A DNA stretch of 64,000 nucleotides. Source: Variovorax davisae. Lineage in GTDB: Bacteria; Pseudomonadota; Gammaproteobacteria; Burkholderiales; Burkholderiaceae_C. Shown here one piece after another: positions 42,820 to 53,300 of the stretch; the stretch's first letter is position 1; every line of letters begins with the position of its first letter. The position numbers and the translations under genes are program-made. Below the pieces are notes generated by a model, which was given only the letters and a program-made list of their open reading frames with translations, searched no databases and had not been told where the DNA came from. The stretch is from contig NZ_JASZYS010000022.1 of NCBI RefSeq assembly GCF_030316845.1, positions 46,730 to 110,729 on the forward strand. The letters run 5' to 3'.

Positions 42820-43514
42820 ACAGCATCACGTCATCCCCCGCCCAGTATGCCCTGGACGCGAGTGAGCGTCTGCTGGTTAACTATGCGGCCGACCTCGATC
42901 TCTCCATCGTCTCGAAGCCCAGCTATGCGGGTAGGATCTTCGCGGGTGGGAGCGACACACCGTCTGCTCGACTGGAACCAAGCGACTTACCCAATCAGGT
43001 ACGCGGTGTCCAGATTGGCCGGTACGCCGTACTACTAACACTACTCCCCGAGGCGCCGGACGAACTCGGGATCATCGAAGTGGTCAGACGCGTGCGCAAC
43101 CAGTGCGTCGTAGCAAGGTCCTTTTTGAGCCCGGCCGCGTCGCTCGACCTACACGCGATTCTGCTGGGTCCGCGTGGAAGTGAGGGTGTGAATCGATGGA
43201 AGGCGCTTGCGCTCATGGCCGAACGTGATGAGCGCGTGGCGCGAAAGTTGGTTTGGCTGCGTCCGCGCGATGCCGGCGCGGACGAACAGAGTTTCGCGGC
43301 GTTCGCCAAGCGAACCTTCCTCGCCCGGCCGTGGATTACGGATGCAATTTTCTCGATGGCACCCCTCGACAATTTGAGTCGCGCTGGGATCATTGAGGGT
43401 GATCCTCGAGATACTTCCGGTGAGTGGACTGGTCTGGCAAGTGATCCGGACATCGACCCCGACCACCTCGTCGAACAACTGGTGGCCTCTTGGCAGCGAA
43501 GGAACTCAACGTGA
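42816..43514 (+). CDS. Unknown middle component of the Lamassu-like operon (232 aa)
   Basis: The ATG at 42816 follows CAGGAGATC and overlaps the previous stop (ATGA); its own stop overlaps the GTG of the ATPase (GTGA). No known motif is seen. Size, position directly before the SMC-like ATPase, and translational coupling match the middle component (LmuC-like) of ABC-three-component systems, but sequence similarity cannot be shown here. The C-terminal part is acidic (DPRDTSGEWTG, DPDIDPDHLVEQL) and may be the partner-binding tail. Confidence 0.72.
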   Translation: MNSITSSPAQYALDASERLLVNYAADLDLSIVSKPSYAGRIFAGGSDTPSARLEPSDLPNQVRGVQIGRYAVLLTLLPEAPDELGIIEVVRRVRNQCVVARSFLSPAASLDLHAILLGPRGSEGVNRWKALALMAERDERVARKLVWLRPRDAGADEQSFAAFAKRTFLARPWITDAIFSMAPLDNLSRAGIIEGDPRDTSGEWTGLASDPDIDPDHLVEQLVASWQRRNST

Positions 43515-46500
43515 CCAATACCTTCCTACGAGAGGTCCATATTGAGGATTTCCGGACCTTCGGTGAATTCACACTGCCTGTGCCACCGGGACCGGGACTT
43601 ACCCTTCTGGTCGGAACCAACGGCCTTGGAAAGAGCAGCTTCTTCGATGGAATCGAGTGGTGCTTGACTGGCACCATCAGGCGGTTCCAGGACTATGTCG
43701 GTCGTCTCAAGGAAAGCGACTACCTTACGCGGCGCGACGCCGAAACGGGTACGCACAAGGTGCGCTTAACCTTCGCCCGAGGCGAACAGCTGGTTCGGAC
43801 TTTGAGCGAACACCCTTCGGCGGCGGCCCTGCTCGACCTGCTCAAGGACCCAAAATGGGCTGAGATTACGGACGTCGGCGCCTATCTCGGCTTCACCCAT
43901 TTCCTGGGGCAAGCTTCGCAGCAGCGCTTCACAAGCAGAAACCAGTCTGAGCAGTGGCAAGCCCTCAAAGGCCCAAGCGGGATCGACCGCCTCGAGTTGG
44001 TCCGATCCGCCTTGCGCGGGCGAGCAACTACGTTTGCGTTTCGCCGGCGTATGGAACGCGAGTCGGCGGCGGTCAGCGTCGCCATGCGAGACCTTGACGA
44101 ATGGATCGGCAGTGTCTCTAGGCTCGCCGACCTTCAGGCGCGCAGTGCGGCAGTAGGTGCGGAAAGTGAGGCGGCGCTCAGCGCAAGACTGTCAGCTATC
44201 GAACTGGAGCTCCCGGCCCGAGATCGCATGTCGGAGGACTTTATGGAGCGGTTGGCCATCGCACGTTCCGCCATCGAGGCTGAGCAGCGACAGCTCGCAA
44301 CAAAGCTTGGTGGCCTCGTCGGTCTTCAAACCCTCGTTGGCCGGTTCGGCGAGGCGTGTGCGCGCATCGAAAGGAACAACGCCCGGCTCGCCATCGCCGC
44401 AACCGGCATTGGCACAGCGACAACTCAACTGGGTGAGGCGATGCTTGCGGCCAGTAGGGCAGAACAGATGGCTGCGGCGCAGGCCGAAGCCGTGGCGCGC
44501 AGCGAAGCGGACTATGCCGAGTGCCTTCGCGTTCGATCCTTAATCGCGGAATTCGACTTGCTCAACGTCGAGTGGCAGACATTGCACACTAGTGAGGCCG
44601 TGTTGAAGGCCGAGCGCGGCAAATGCGAGGTGGACCTTGACAGTGCGCAGAACGCGCTTTCTAGCGCATATGAGGCGCAAGGGACGCTAAGACGGTTGGA
44701 CGCGCATCAAGCGACACTCCAGATTTGGTACTCACGTGCTGTCGCGTTAAAAGTCCAAGAGGAAGCCGCGCAAAAGCGACGTGCAGCCGCCATTGCCGCG
44801 AGCGCTGTTGCGGATCGCGAGCGACTTCAATTGGGCGAGCTTGAGCGCATCCTCGAAACGGCCCGAGACGCCGAAGCAACTGCTGAGGCCAGCCTAGTGG
44901 CGCGACAGCGCGATGCATCGCAACTCGCGGAGCTGCTATCAGGTCTCGCAGCCCATATCCAGCATGACGATCTCAGTTGCCCGGTTTGCGCTAGTGATTT
45001 CCCAAAGGGAGAATTGCAGTCGCGCGCGCGAACTGTTCTGGCGTCCCAGGACGCTCAGCTTGCCAGCGACGTTCGCGCGCTCGACATCTTGCGTGATCGC
45101 TCCAAGGCCGCAGCTCAGGCGCGAGCCCTGGCGCAATCTGTAATCGACGTTGCCGTTGCGGCCATTACAACCGCAGACGGGGCCGAAGCGGCCGCAACAA
45201 GCGAGCGTCTCGCCATTGCAGAGGAGTTCGGCGTAGATGTCGACAGTGACCTCATGTCAATGTTGACCGAGCGATTGACTGAAGTAGACCGGGCGCGTAT
45301 AGCGCACATGCGCGAGGCTGGTGGCAGCGATTCGGATGTCAGTTCGGCCCAAATGCGTGTCGATACCCTGTCCGCGGCGATGGCGTCGCTTGACGAGCGC
45401 CTCGCGACCGCAGCGCAGCGGCGCGTTAGGATCGAGACAGCGTTGCACGCAATCGACGGTGGACTGAGCGGACATCCAAAACCGTGGAGCATTGGTGCTG
45501 CTGAGCGCACCATCAATGCGCGTCGCATACTTCTCGACGAGGGCCGCGTGGCCCTGGAGGACCTCGCCCTCAAACGCGCGGCAGCAGCCAACGCTGAAGT
45601 GGCTGCGCGCGAGAGACTTGGTGCCGCAGAGGCAGAGCGCGATAGGATCGCAGCAGCAATCCGCAACGCGGAGGCTGCCCGTACGGCAACGATTGACGGC
45701 TGGCAACAGGCCCGCATGACCGGTGAGCCAGCAGGAGACGCAGCGGACGCTTGGGAGGCGGCCTTAAGGGAGCAGGCTAGCTCCCTGGCTGGGCTTTTCG
45801 AGGAGGCAAATGCGCTATCGCGTAGCTATGAAGCATTCCTCGCCCAGAATGAACTGCGGTCCCTTCGGAAAGTGATGATTGAGAAAGGCGGCCAAGGCGC
45901 CGCCGACAACCCTGTCCCCCGAGCTCAAGAACTTCAGAAGCAATTGAAGGAAGCGCGCCTGGCACTCCAGCTGACCACAGCAACGAGAGACGCAGTGCTC
46001 GCCTACGGCGACCAGCTTAAAGCTGAAGCGGAGAGCTTCTCGAACCAGTTCTTGTTGCCTCTCAACAACCTCATCGATGGGTTCAACCAAGCGTTGCTGA
46101 GCACGCCGGGCGAGACGGTGCAGTTCAACGCCGAACATACAGTCGAACGCACGGCGCTAGCGATGCAGTTGCGCTATGGGGATGCCATCGACAACGCCCA
46201 ATACAAGACCACTTTGCCGCCACAGCTCGTACTTAGCGAAGGTCAGATGGCGGCGAATGGTTTCAGCATTCTGTGTGCCGCCAGTACAGCTTATCGCTGG
46301 TCGCGTTGGCGCGCGTTGCTTCTTGACGACCCGCTCCAGCACAACGACATCATCCATGCCGCGGCCTTTGTCGATGTCATGCGCAACCTTGTCGAGTTCG
46401 AGGGCTACCAACTCATTATGTCCAGCCATAAGCGCGATGAGGGCGAGTTCATCGCACGCAAGTTCGATGCGGCTGGACTTCCCTGTACAGTGGTTGAACT

Positions 46501-46597
46501 GCTGGGTGCCTCCAAGGACGGCGTGAGGGTTGCACAGCCGCGGCACAATGCGGCCGCACGGCGCCTCCTTGCGGAGCCCGAGGCTCGTCTAGCTTAA
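43511..46597 (+). CDS. SMC/Rad50-like ABC ATPase with zinc hook (LmuB-like)
   Basis: The 1028-aa protein has an N-terminal ABC half with Walker A VGTNGLGKSSF (about residues 34-44), long Ala/Glu/Arg-rich coiled coils (about 190-480 and 500-830), a zinc-hook CPVC (Cys490, Cys493) at the turn, and a C-terminal ABC half with signature LSEGQ (about 908), Walker B LLLDDPLQHND (about 936-946) and H-loop MSSHKRDE. This is the Rad50/SMC plan used by the DNA-sensing subunit of Lamassu/ABC-three-component defence. The start is GTG 43511, coupled to the previous stop, after GAAGGAA; an in-frame TTG at 43490 is less likely. Confidence 0.88.
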   Translation: MTNTFLREVHIEDFRTFGEFTLPVPPGPGLTLLVGTNGLGKSSFFDGIEWCLTGTIRRFQDYVGRLKESDYLTRRDAETGTHKVRLTFARGEQLVRTLSEHPSAAALLDLLKDPKWAEITDVGAYLGFTHFLGQASQQRFTSRNQSEQWQALKGPSGIDRLELVRSALRGRATTFAFRRRMERESAAVSVAMRDLDEWIGSVSRLADLQARSAAVGAESEAALSARLSAIELELPARDRMSEDFMERLAIARSAIEAEQRQLATKLGGLVGLQTLVGRFGEACARIERNNARLAIAATGIGTATTQLGEAMLAASRAEQMAAAQAEAVARSEADYAECLRVRSLIAEFDLLNVEWQTLHTSEAVLKAERGKCEVDLDSAQNALSSAYEAQGTLRRLDAHQATLQIWYSRAVALKVQEEAAQKRRAAAIAASAVADRERLQLGELERILETARDAEATAEASLVARQRDASQLAELLSGLAAHIQHDDLSCPVCASDFPKGELQSRARTVLASQDAQLASDVRALDILRDRSKAAAQARALAQSVIDVAVAAITTADGAEAAATSERLAIAEEFGVDVDSDLMSMLTERLTEVDRARIAHMREAGGSDSDVSSAQMRVDTLSAAMASLDERLATAAQRRVRIETALHAIDGGLSGHPKPWSIGAAERTINARRILLDEGRVALEDLALKRAAAANAEVAARERLGAAEAERDRIAAAIRNAEAARTATIDGWQQARMTGEPAGDAADAWEAALREQASSLAGLFEEANALSRSYEAFLAQNELRSLRKVMIEKGGQGAADNPVPRAQELQKQLKEARLALQLTTATRDAVLAYGDQLKAEAESFSNQFLLPLNNLIDGFNQALLSTPGETVQFNAEHTVERTALAMQLRYGDAIDNAQYKTTLPPQLVLSEGQMAANGFSILCAASTAYRWSRWRALLLDDPLQHNDIIHAAAFVDVMRNLVEFEGYQLIMSSHKRDEGEFIARKFDAAGLPCTVVELLGASKDGVRVAQPRHNAAARRLLAEPEARLA

Positions 46598-46670
46598 TGG
46601 GCTCGATGAATTGAGCAAGTTTTCGATGACACGCAAGCGTCGGTGGTTGGACTGAAATGTAGGAGGTCAA

Positions 46671-47156
46671 ATGCCCAAGCCAAAGGAAGTTACGTTCAGT
46701 GTTCCCGGGTGGCTGAGCGTCAAATTCGCTCCCAATGAGTGCGAGCGGATTGCGGCCTGGAGGCTATATGTCGAGCTATCTACACGCGTTGCGACGCAGC
46801 CGCTTGACCGTAACAAGGCTTCAGTGCGCTCGGTACTTGAATCGCTGTATTCACTGTTTGGGATTACTCGCAGTATTCTTCGGGATGGTGGTCCAGACCT
46901 GGCGCCTCGAGCCAATTCGTTCGGACCACTAGCAATCCGATTTCTCACTGAAGTGCTCGCTCCCTACCTTCTAGAATGGCACGAGCCGCTGAAAGAGCAT
47001 GAGGCCCTCCGCAAGGTAGAGATGCCTCTCAGGCAGCACGAACAGTCGTGGGCTCGGTACGCCGAAATGTGTGACTCCCTGACCGCGATGCAGGCCAAGA
47101 CAGCTAGTTACGCGAAATCGCTTGCGGCTATCGCAGGCATCGTGCACAAAGAGTAG
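46671..47156 (+). CDS. Small helical protein downstream of the SMC-like ATPase (161 aa)
   Basis: A perfect AGGAGG site precedes the ATG, 73 bp after the ATPase stop. The protein has no signal or membrane segment; a Trp/Phe-bearing N-terminal strand region is followed by helices, with FGPLAIRFLTEVLAP and LLEWHEPLKEHEALRK. I recall small proteins with a FGP...L.P.L..WHP.L..WE pattern in defence loci but cannot name the family. Codon use is clearly less GC-rich than in the flanks. It may be a regulator or fifth component of the operon. Confidence 0.7.
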   Translation: MPKPKEVTFSVPGWLSVKFAPNECERIAAWRLYVELSTRVATQPLDRNKASVRSVLESLYSLFGITRSILRDGGPDLAPRANSFGPLAIRFLTEVLAPYLLEWHEPLKEHEALRKVEMPLRQHEQSWARYAEMCDSLTAMQAKTASYAKSLAAIAGIVHKE

Positions 47157-47696
47157 CAATGAGCCCTATGGGCCCAGCATCACCGGGAATGTGCCTTCTC
47201 TCTCGGTGATACTGCGGGCGTCAATCGACAGCCGAAGTGGCACATCTCTCGCTCTCGGACGGTCAGCCTGGAGAGAGAACGCCGGGGTCGTCCGCCGGCG
47301 GACCGTATCGACGCCTGTGGGCCGTGACTCGGGCATTCTGCCTCCACGTACAGATTCAACTGGGTGCTGTTTGAGGATGTGTCGCACCTGCTAGCCTGCA
47401 AGTTGCGCGGAAGGCGTTGAGCCGTTGAGCCGTTGAGCCGTCGAGTCGTCGTGTCGTCATGTCGTCATGTCGTCGAGTCGTCGAGTCGTCGAGTCGTCGT
47501 GCAGCTTATTGCCTGACTGCGAGCCCCTTGCCACTTGTGTGTCATGTCCGTCACTCCATCACCGCCTTCACCGCCAACTGGGATCGTCACTCGAACTCGT
47601 TGACTTCATGTCGCCGATTTCCACTCAGGGGGACTTGACCATCGCCGACCGTTCACGGGATGCCGACGGATAGCCAAGACGAAATCGCCTGTGAAC
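47157..47696. other. Non-coding region between operon and IS66
   Basis: No credible gene. It holds the 8-bp tandem repeat at 47416-47495. The minus strand of 47166-47401 keeps two overlapping open frames of similar size, which may be a remnant of an older element, but no family is recognised. The right end is the 8-bp target duplication CTGTGAAC (47689-47696) of the IS element. Confidence 0.45.
47416..47495 (+). repeat. 8-bp tandem repeat, 10 copies
   Basis: Ten consecutive 8-bp units run without a break: three GTTGAGCC, then GTCGAGTC, GTCGTGTC, two GTCATGTC, and three GTCGAGTC, followed by the partial GTCGTGC. The unit length is not a multiple of three and there is no gene across it. The ordered variants show stepwise duplication of neighbouring units. 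Confidence 0.9.
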
Positions 47697-47776
47697 GTAA
47701 GCGCGCGGTGATCCCGTCTTGAGTTGCTGCCTTGCGTCCATGACGATGGTGTCCACCAAGATCTAGGTGGACACCT

Positions 47777-48124
47777 ATGGAAGACTCCAAGCGATCGAGC
47801 CGGCGGCGGCATGCAGCCGAATTGAAGCGACAGGTGCTGGCAGCATGTGCGGAGCCTGGAGCGTCTGTGGCCCAAGTGGCGCTGGCCCATGGCTTGAACG
47901 CCAACCTCGTTCACAAGTGGCGCCGCGTGGTCGACGCGGGAGGGATCGCCTCGAAGCCGAGCGACCAGCAGGCCGAGTTCGTTTTGCTCACGCTGGCTCC
48001 TGGCCTGAGCATCGCAAGTGACATTCATCTCGAGCTTCGCCGCGGCGCGATCACGGTGAGCGTGACCTGGCCGTTGAGTGCATCAGGCCAATGCGCCGCC
48101 TGGCTGCGCGAGATCCTCAGGTGA
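47777..48124 (+). CDS. tnpA: IS66 TnpA-like accessory protein
   Basis: The 115-aa protein has an N-terminal helix-turn-helix of the IS66/IS3 OrfA type (RRRHAAELKRQVLAACAEPG, VAQVALAHGLNANLVHKWRR, about residues 9-50). It is the first of the three IS66 genes, required with TnpB for transposition in characterised members. Its stop overlaps the start of tnpB. Confidence 0.92.
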   Translation: MEDSKRSSRRRHAAELKRQVLAACAEPGASVAQVALAHGLNANLVHKWRRVVDAGGIASKPSDQQAEFVLLTLAPGLSIASDIHLELRRGAITVSVTWPLSASGQCAAWLREILR

Positions 48125-48453
48125 TCCGGGTCGACGCACTGTGGCTTGCCATTGAGCCGTTGGACATGCGTGCAGGCACCGAGGCCGCGCTGGCACGCGT
48201 GGTTCGTGTGTTCGGTGCCGCGCGCCCGCATCACGCCTACCTGTTCGCCAATCGACGCGCCAATCGGATGAAGGTTCTGGTGCACGACGGAATCGGCATC
48301 TGGTTGTCGGCGCGTCGCCTGCACCAGGGCAAGTTCATCTGGCCCAAGGACAGCGGCACCACCCTGAGCTTGACCCATCCCCAGTTCGATGCGCTGGTGC
48401 TCGGGCTTCCGTGGCAGCGTATCGGCGAAGCTGGAGTGATCTGCGTGCTGTAG
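48121..48453 (+). CDS. tnpB: IS66 TnpB (Orf2) accessory protein
   Basis: The 110-aa protein starts at GTG 48121, overlapping the tnpA stop (GTGA). It shows the IS66 Orf2 pattern IEPLDMRAGTEAALARVV, HAYLFANRRANRMKVLVHDG, GIWLSARRLHQGKFIWP. Length and all blocks are normal, so it looks intact. The exact biochemical role in the family is not known. Confidence 0.93.
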   Translation: MIRVDALWLAIEPLDMRAGTEAALARVVRVFGAARPHHAYLFANRRANRMKVLVHDGIGIWLSARRLHQGKFIWPKDSGTTLSLTHPQFDALVLGLPWQRIGEAGVICVL

Positions 48454-48510
48454 TGCAATTGCCGAATGTGCTGATGCGCTCGCGAGTGCACCAGAGCACC
48501 ATCACCTTCC

Positions 48511-50079
48511 GTGATCGACACGGCCGACCTTGACCACCTGGACGCGCAGCAACTGCGCGAGATGGTCCTCTCGCTCAGAAGAGGAGCGGCAGCCGACAAG
48601 CTCGAGATCGCACGCCGCGACCACGAGATCGCGTTCAAGCAAGCCGCCATCGACAAGCTCACGCACGAGATGGCGGTGCTCAAGCGGCTGAAGTTCGCCG
48701 CCAAGTCTGAGGCCTTCAACGCCGAGCAGAAGAGCCTTCTGGAAGAGACCATCGATGCCGACCTCGCGGCGATGGAGCTCGAGCTGGAGAAACTGGCGGG
48801 CACCTCGGCTGCGCAGCGCGAAAAGCAGCAACCCAAGCGCCAGGCGTTGCCCGCGCACTTGCCGCGCCGGGAGATCCTTCACGAGCCTGAGAGCACCACC
48901 TGTGCCTGCGGTTGCACCCTCCAGCGTATCGGCGAGGACGTGGCCGAGAGGCTCGACTACCAACCGGGCGTGTTCACGGTGGAGCGCCACGTGCGCGGCA
49001 AGTAAGTCTGCACGAAGTGCGAGACGCTGGTGCAGGCGCCTGTCGCTCCGCACATCATCGACAAGGGAATCCCAACGGCTAGGCTGCTCTCACAGGTGCT
49101 GGTGGGCAAGTACCTGGACCACTTGCCGCTGTACAGGCAGGAAGCCATCTTCGGTCGCGCGGGCCTGGCCATCTCGCGCTCGACGCTGGCCAGCTGGGTC
49201 GGGCATTGCGGCGTACAGCTGCAGCCCCTGGTCGATGCGCTCAAGCGCGAGATGCTCGAAGAGCGCGTGCTGCATGCCGACGAGACGCCCGTGGCGATGC
49301 TCAAACCCGGCAACGGCAAGACGCACCGGGCGTACCTGTGGAGCTACTGCACGACGAGCTACAGCGCGCTGCGCGCGGTGGTGTTCGACTTCGCTGACAG
49401 CCGCGGCGGCCAGCATGCTCGCGCCTTCCTCGGGCTGCCGGGAGAGGATGGTTGGCGCGGCACCCTCGTGTGCGATGACTTCAGTGGTTACAAGGCGTGC
49501 TTCGAGCTTGGCGTGACCGAGGCCGGCTGCCTGGCGCACGCGAGACGCAAGTTCCACGAACTCTGGGTCAATCACGGCAGCCAGGTCGGCGAACAGGCGC
49601 TGAAGTTCTTCGGCGAGCTGTATGTGGTCGAACGCGAGGTCGCCGAGTTGCAGCCTGATGAGCGAAGACGAATACGACAAGACAGGTCGCGCAAAGTAGC
49701 CGATGCCCTGCAGCAATGGCTCGCCGGACAGCGGCGGAGAGTTCCTGATGGCTCGGCCACGGCCAGGGCGATCGACTACAGCCTGAAGCGTTGGAGCGCG
49801 CTCACGCGCTACATCGACGACGGCGATCTGCCGGCGGACAACAACTGGGTGGAAAACAAGATCAGGCCGATCGCCATCGGAAGATCCAACTGGCTGTTCG
49901 CAGGATCGCTACGGGCGGGCCAGCGCGCAGCGGCCGTGATGAGCTTGATCCAGTCAGCGAAGCTCAACGGGCACGAGCCACACGGGTACCTCAGCGACGT
50001 CCTTGAGCGCCTGCCCACGCAGCCAGCCAGTCGCGTCGCCGAACTGCTGCCGCATCGTTGGGTACCGTCGGGAGCCTGA
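48511..50079 (+). pseudogene. tnpC: IS66 transposase TnpC, split by an in-frame stop
   Basis: The frame from GTG 48511 gives the N-terminal leucine-rich region and zinc-finger-like part (CACGCTLQRIGEDVAERLDY, VERHVRGK) and then meets TAA at 49003-49005. After it the same frame continues without loss (VCTKCETLVQAPVAPHIIDK) through the DDE domain (LHADETPVAMLKPG, LVCDDFSGYKACFELG, DNNWVENKIRPIAIGRSNWL) to 50079. One base change at the stop would restore a protein of 522 residues. Restart at a later codon could yield a catalytic-domain fragment. Confidence 0.92.
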
Positions 50080-50305
50080 TCTACGACGACAGTCAAGACG
50101 GGATCACCGCGCGCTTACCTGTGAACGGCTGCAACGCTGCATCCGCATGTCGTGAACTTGCGATGCGTGCCAATGCTTGCGCCCGACCTGCGCTGTGCCC
50201 GCCTCCCTCAGCACATCCATGCGCTGTTCGCCTTCGACTGAAGCTTTCCTTTGGGGCAAAGTGTTTCGGAACTGCGCCACCAAGCAGGGTGATTGCGGCG
50301 AGGGC

Positions 50306-53300
50306 CTATCGTTCGGTGCTGGCTCCGGCATCCACAATCCGTTCCAAAATCTGCGCGGCTTCATCAAAGCGCTGCTGGCGCCGAAGAACCCAACCCAGGC
50401 CTTTCAGCGCGGAGCCAGTTTCGGGATGATCGGGTCCGTTAGTGGTTAGTCGAATGTCGACGGCTCGCCTGAACAACTCTTCCGCTTCCTGGAAATCGCC
50501 CAGTTCGCCGCAAGCGTAGCCTAACGCCTGCAATGTGGAAGCCACTAAGGAATGATGCATGCCGAATGCGGCCTCTCGCAGTGCTAGCGCACTGCGAAGC
50601 AGATCCTTGGCCCGGTCCGTTCGGCCTTGCTGCATGAGCGCACTGGCCAGCCCCTGTTGTGCCGATGCCATTGCCGGCTGCGCGTGCAGTTCCTTGGCCG
50701 TTTGGATCCCACGCTCGAACAGAGACTCCGCTTCGCGGAGGCGCCCTTGATCAATGGCGAGCCATCCCAACTCCGTGAGACTTTGCATGGACTCCTCGCT
50801 ACCGACGCCAAAGGCTTCCACTCTGATACGCAACGATCGCTCCAGCAAGGGCAGCGCCTCGTCGAGGCGGCGCTGTCGGCGAAACACCATTCCGAGCGCG
50901 CGCAAAGTGGCAGCAGTGTCTGGATGGTTGGCACCGCGTGCTTCTTGGATGGCCAGTGCTCTTCGGAAGCAAGCTTCGGCTTCCGCGTACTTTGCTTGGT
51001 CGGCATATGCGTGACCCAGCGCACTCAAGGTTACGGCAGTGCGGGGATGCTGTTCTCCTAGCTTTTCGATACGAAGATCCAGTGCCGTTCGCAGATACTC
51101 CTCAGCCCTCTGGGGCTTGCCAAGCCGTGCCGCCGCGGCCCCCAGGCCCTGCAGCGCGGAGGCTCGAGCCCCCTCGGTCGCTGGAAGCGATGCCAGAATT
51201 GAAAGGGCTTGCTGGAAGCACTCATCAGCTTGCTCGTCGTCTCGGCGCGCAAATGCCAGCCAGCCAAGCTCCAGTAGGGTCTCGGCGCTATCCCGATGTT
51301 GTGGGCCTAGCTTGGTCAGGCGAATGGCCCTTGCTCGGCTCAGCAGTGCGTCCGCCTCATCGAGATTCCCTGATCGCCGCAGCACCGAACCGAGCCCGTG
51401 CAGAGCTGCGGCAGTGTCGACACTGTCTTCGCCTTGCGCAGACTGCCGGATCTCGCAGGCCCTCTGAAGTGCTTGAACGGCCTCGGCGAACTGGCCTTGG
51501 TCGGCATAAGCGTGGCCAAGCGCCTGCAGCGTTGACGCCACTTGTGGGTTGACATCCCCGAAGTGTGCTATGCGGTGGTCTAGTGCTTCGCGTAGTAGTG
51601 GGATCGCGTCTTCGGGATTGCCTTGCCTGGAAAGCACTGCCGCCTGTCCCTGCAATGCAGAAGAGATCTCCATAGGATTCGCGTCTGGGTGTGCACGCAA
51701 CTGCACCAAGACCCTCCGGAACAATACCCCCGCAGCGTTCAGCCGCCCTTGGTCCAGTCGCAGCCAAGCGAGCTCCATCATCGGCGCGAGATCTGCGGGC
51801 TGGGCGTCACTGGTTGTCAGCAGATGAACATCCAGTAGGTCGAGGATTCTGAAAATCGGAAGGAGATACGTGAGGCTCTCCGACCCCGCGAAAACGACGC
51901 CCACCGCTTCTCCTTGCGCAGTGACGACGAGCGAACCAGAATCTCCTGGCTGCGAAAAGCGTTCCTTGCCCTGCACACAGGTTAGATCCGAAAAGGCTTT
52001 CATGCCGTCCCTGGTGTGCACATTGGCGATGGCACCTACCATAACGACACTTCCTTCAGTAAAGTCGCCCCCCGGGCCCCATTTTCGGACCCTGCGATGC
52101 TCGGATTCATCGAGGAGGTCAAGCGGGCTCTGTAGTACGCCATTGAGCCGCTCCCCGTTCGGTGCGGCCTGGAAAGCTGACCCGCGCAGATCGAACAATA
52201 CGCAAGCCACATCGTTGCCGGTCCCCTTCGAGAGAAAGGCGTTGAGGTAGGTTGTGCGTCTGACTCGGCCGGCCAGTCTGTCTTTGCGCCATTGGCGAAC
52301 GTATACGGGCTCTCCTTCTTGTGTCGTGACTTCGTGCAGCACGCATAGGCCAACGCTTTCGCCGGACTTCTTTTCGGTCACTAGACAAGTCACTGGATGC
52401 CAGTTGGATGTTGCCGACAGCGTACCGAACGAGACGAGCGCTCCAGGAACGAACTGGGCATCGTCAGGTGCGATCTCCTCTTCTTCCTCTTCTTCCTCGA
52501 ACAGAACAATAGCATCCTCGACTGAGGTCCGCACGGCCAGCCCGAGGGCGTCGTCAGGCACGCGTTGCATTTTGTCAGCGTCTGCCTCGGAAAGCTTGAC
52601 AACGAGTTCGTAATCGTTAGCCGGTTTTGCGATGCCGACGTTGTTGGGAACGATTCCGTCGGCGTGGAGGGCCTTCTGCAGGAACTCTCGCGCGTACAAC
52701 GCGAACTCGCGCGGCTTAAACAAGCGGTTGCGAAACTGCGCAGCAGGCTGGCGCTCGAAGTACAACGGGGGCCACCGAGGTGTCAGAAGGGCATCCTGAT
52801 GCCTTCGGAAGATGTCGCTTCGAAGTTCGGCAATCGCCTCGTCTGAGATTAATCCTGCCAAAGCGCCGGACGCCCCGTGCCGCAGAAAAATCTGACTGGC
52901 GTGGATACGATGCGTATTGCCGTCGCCCTGCACGAGCATCGGTCCTTGATCGTCTGTGGTCACGCTGCCGCGGCGTGGCTCTATCAGCTTCTTTTTCAGG
53001 GCAAGGGCGAACAAGAGGCGATGAATCGGGGCGGCGCGATGATCGAATGGCGTCGCCTGGCGATGCACGATGTATCCCATCGGGAGCACATCGCTTGTCG
53101 CAAGCGCTCCCTCCAGTGCACCGAGAACGCGCGGGCTTTCCACCAACTCCAGATAGTCGGCCTCCAGAGCTTGGCTGCGTTCATCGTCGTCTTCACACGC
53201 CGTGGCGCGGATCTCAATCTCTTGAATCCGATCTCGGAGTGTGGAGAGAGCCATCGCACCCCGCACGAGTAGTCGGCCGCGGTCAAAGTCGGCGTAACAG

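Larger units (their letters stand above)
47697..50118 (+). mobile_element. IS66-family insertion sequence, complete ends
   Basis: The 2422-bp element is bounded by perfect 26-bp inverted repeats (47697-47722, starting GTAAGCGCGCGG, and 50093-50118, ending CCGCGCGCTTAC). An 8-bp target duplication CTGTGAAC flanks it (47689-47696 and 50119-50126), the size typical for IS66. It holds tnpA, tnpB and tnpC in the usual order. tnpC has an in-frame stop, so the element is probably unable to move by itself. It inserted between the two candidate defence loci. Confidence 0.97.

Noticed and set aside
47416..47495. Possible CRISPR array
   Set aside because: Units are 8 bp with no spacers and no cas genes nearby; it is a simple tandem repeat.
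47590..47660. Possible end of an IS21-type element (CCACTCAGGGGGACTTGACC)
   Set aside because: Only a short stretch is reminiscent; no transposase fragment or matching terminal repeat was found.
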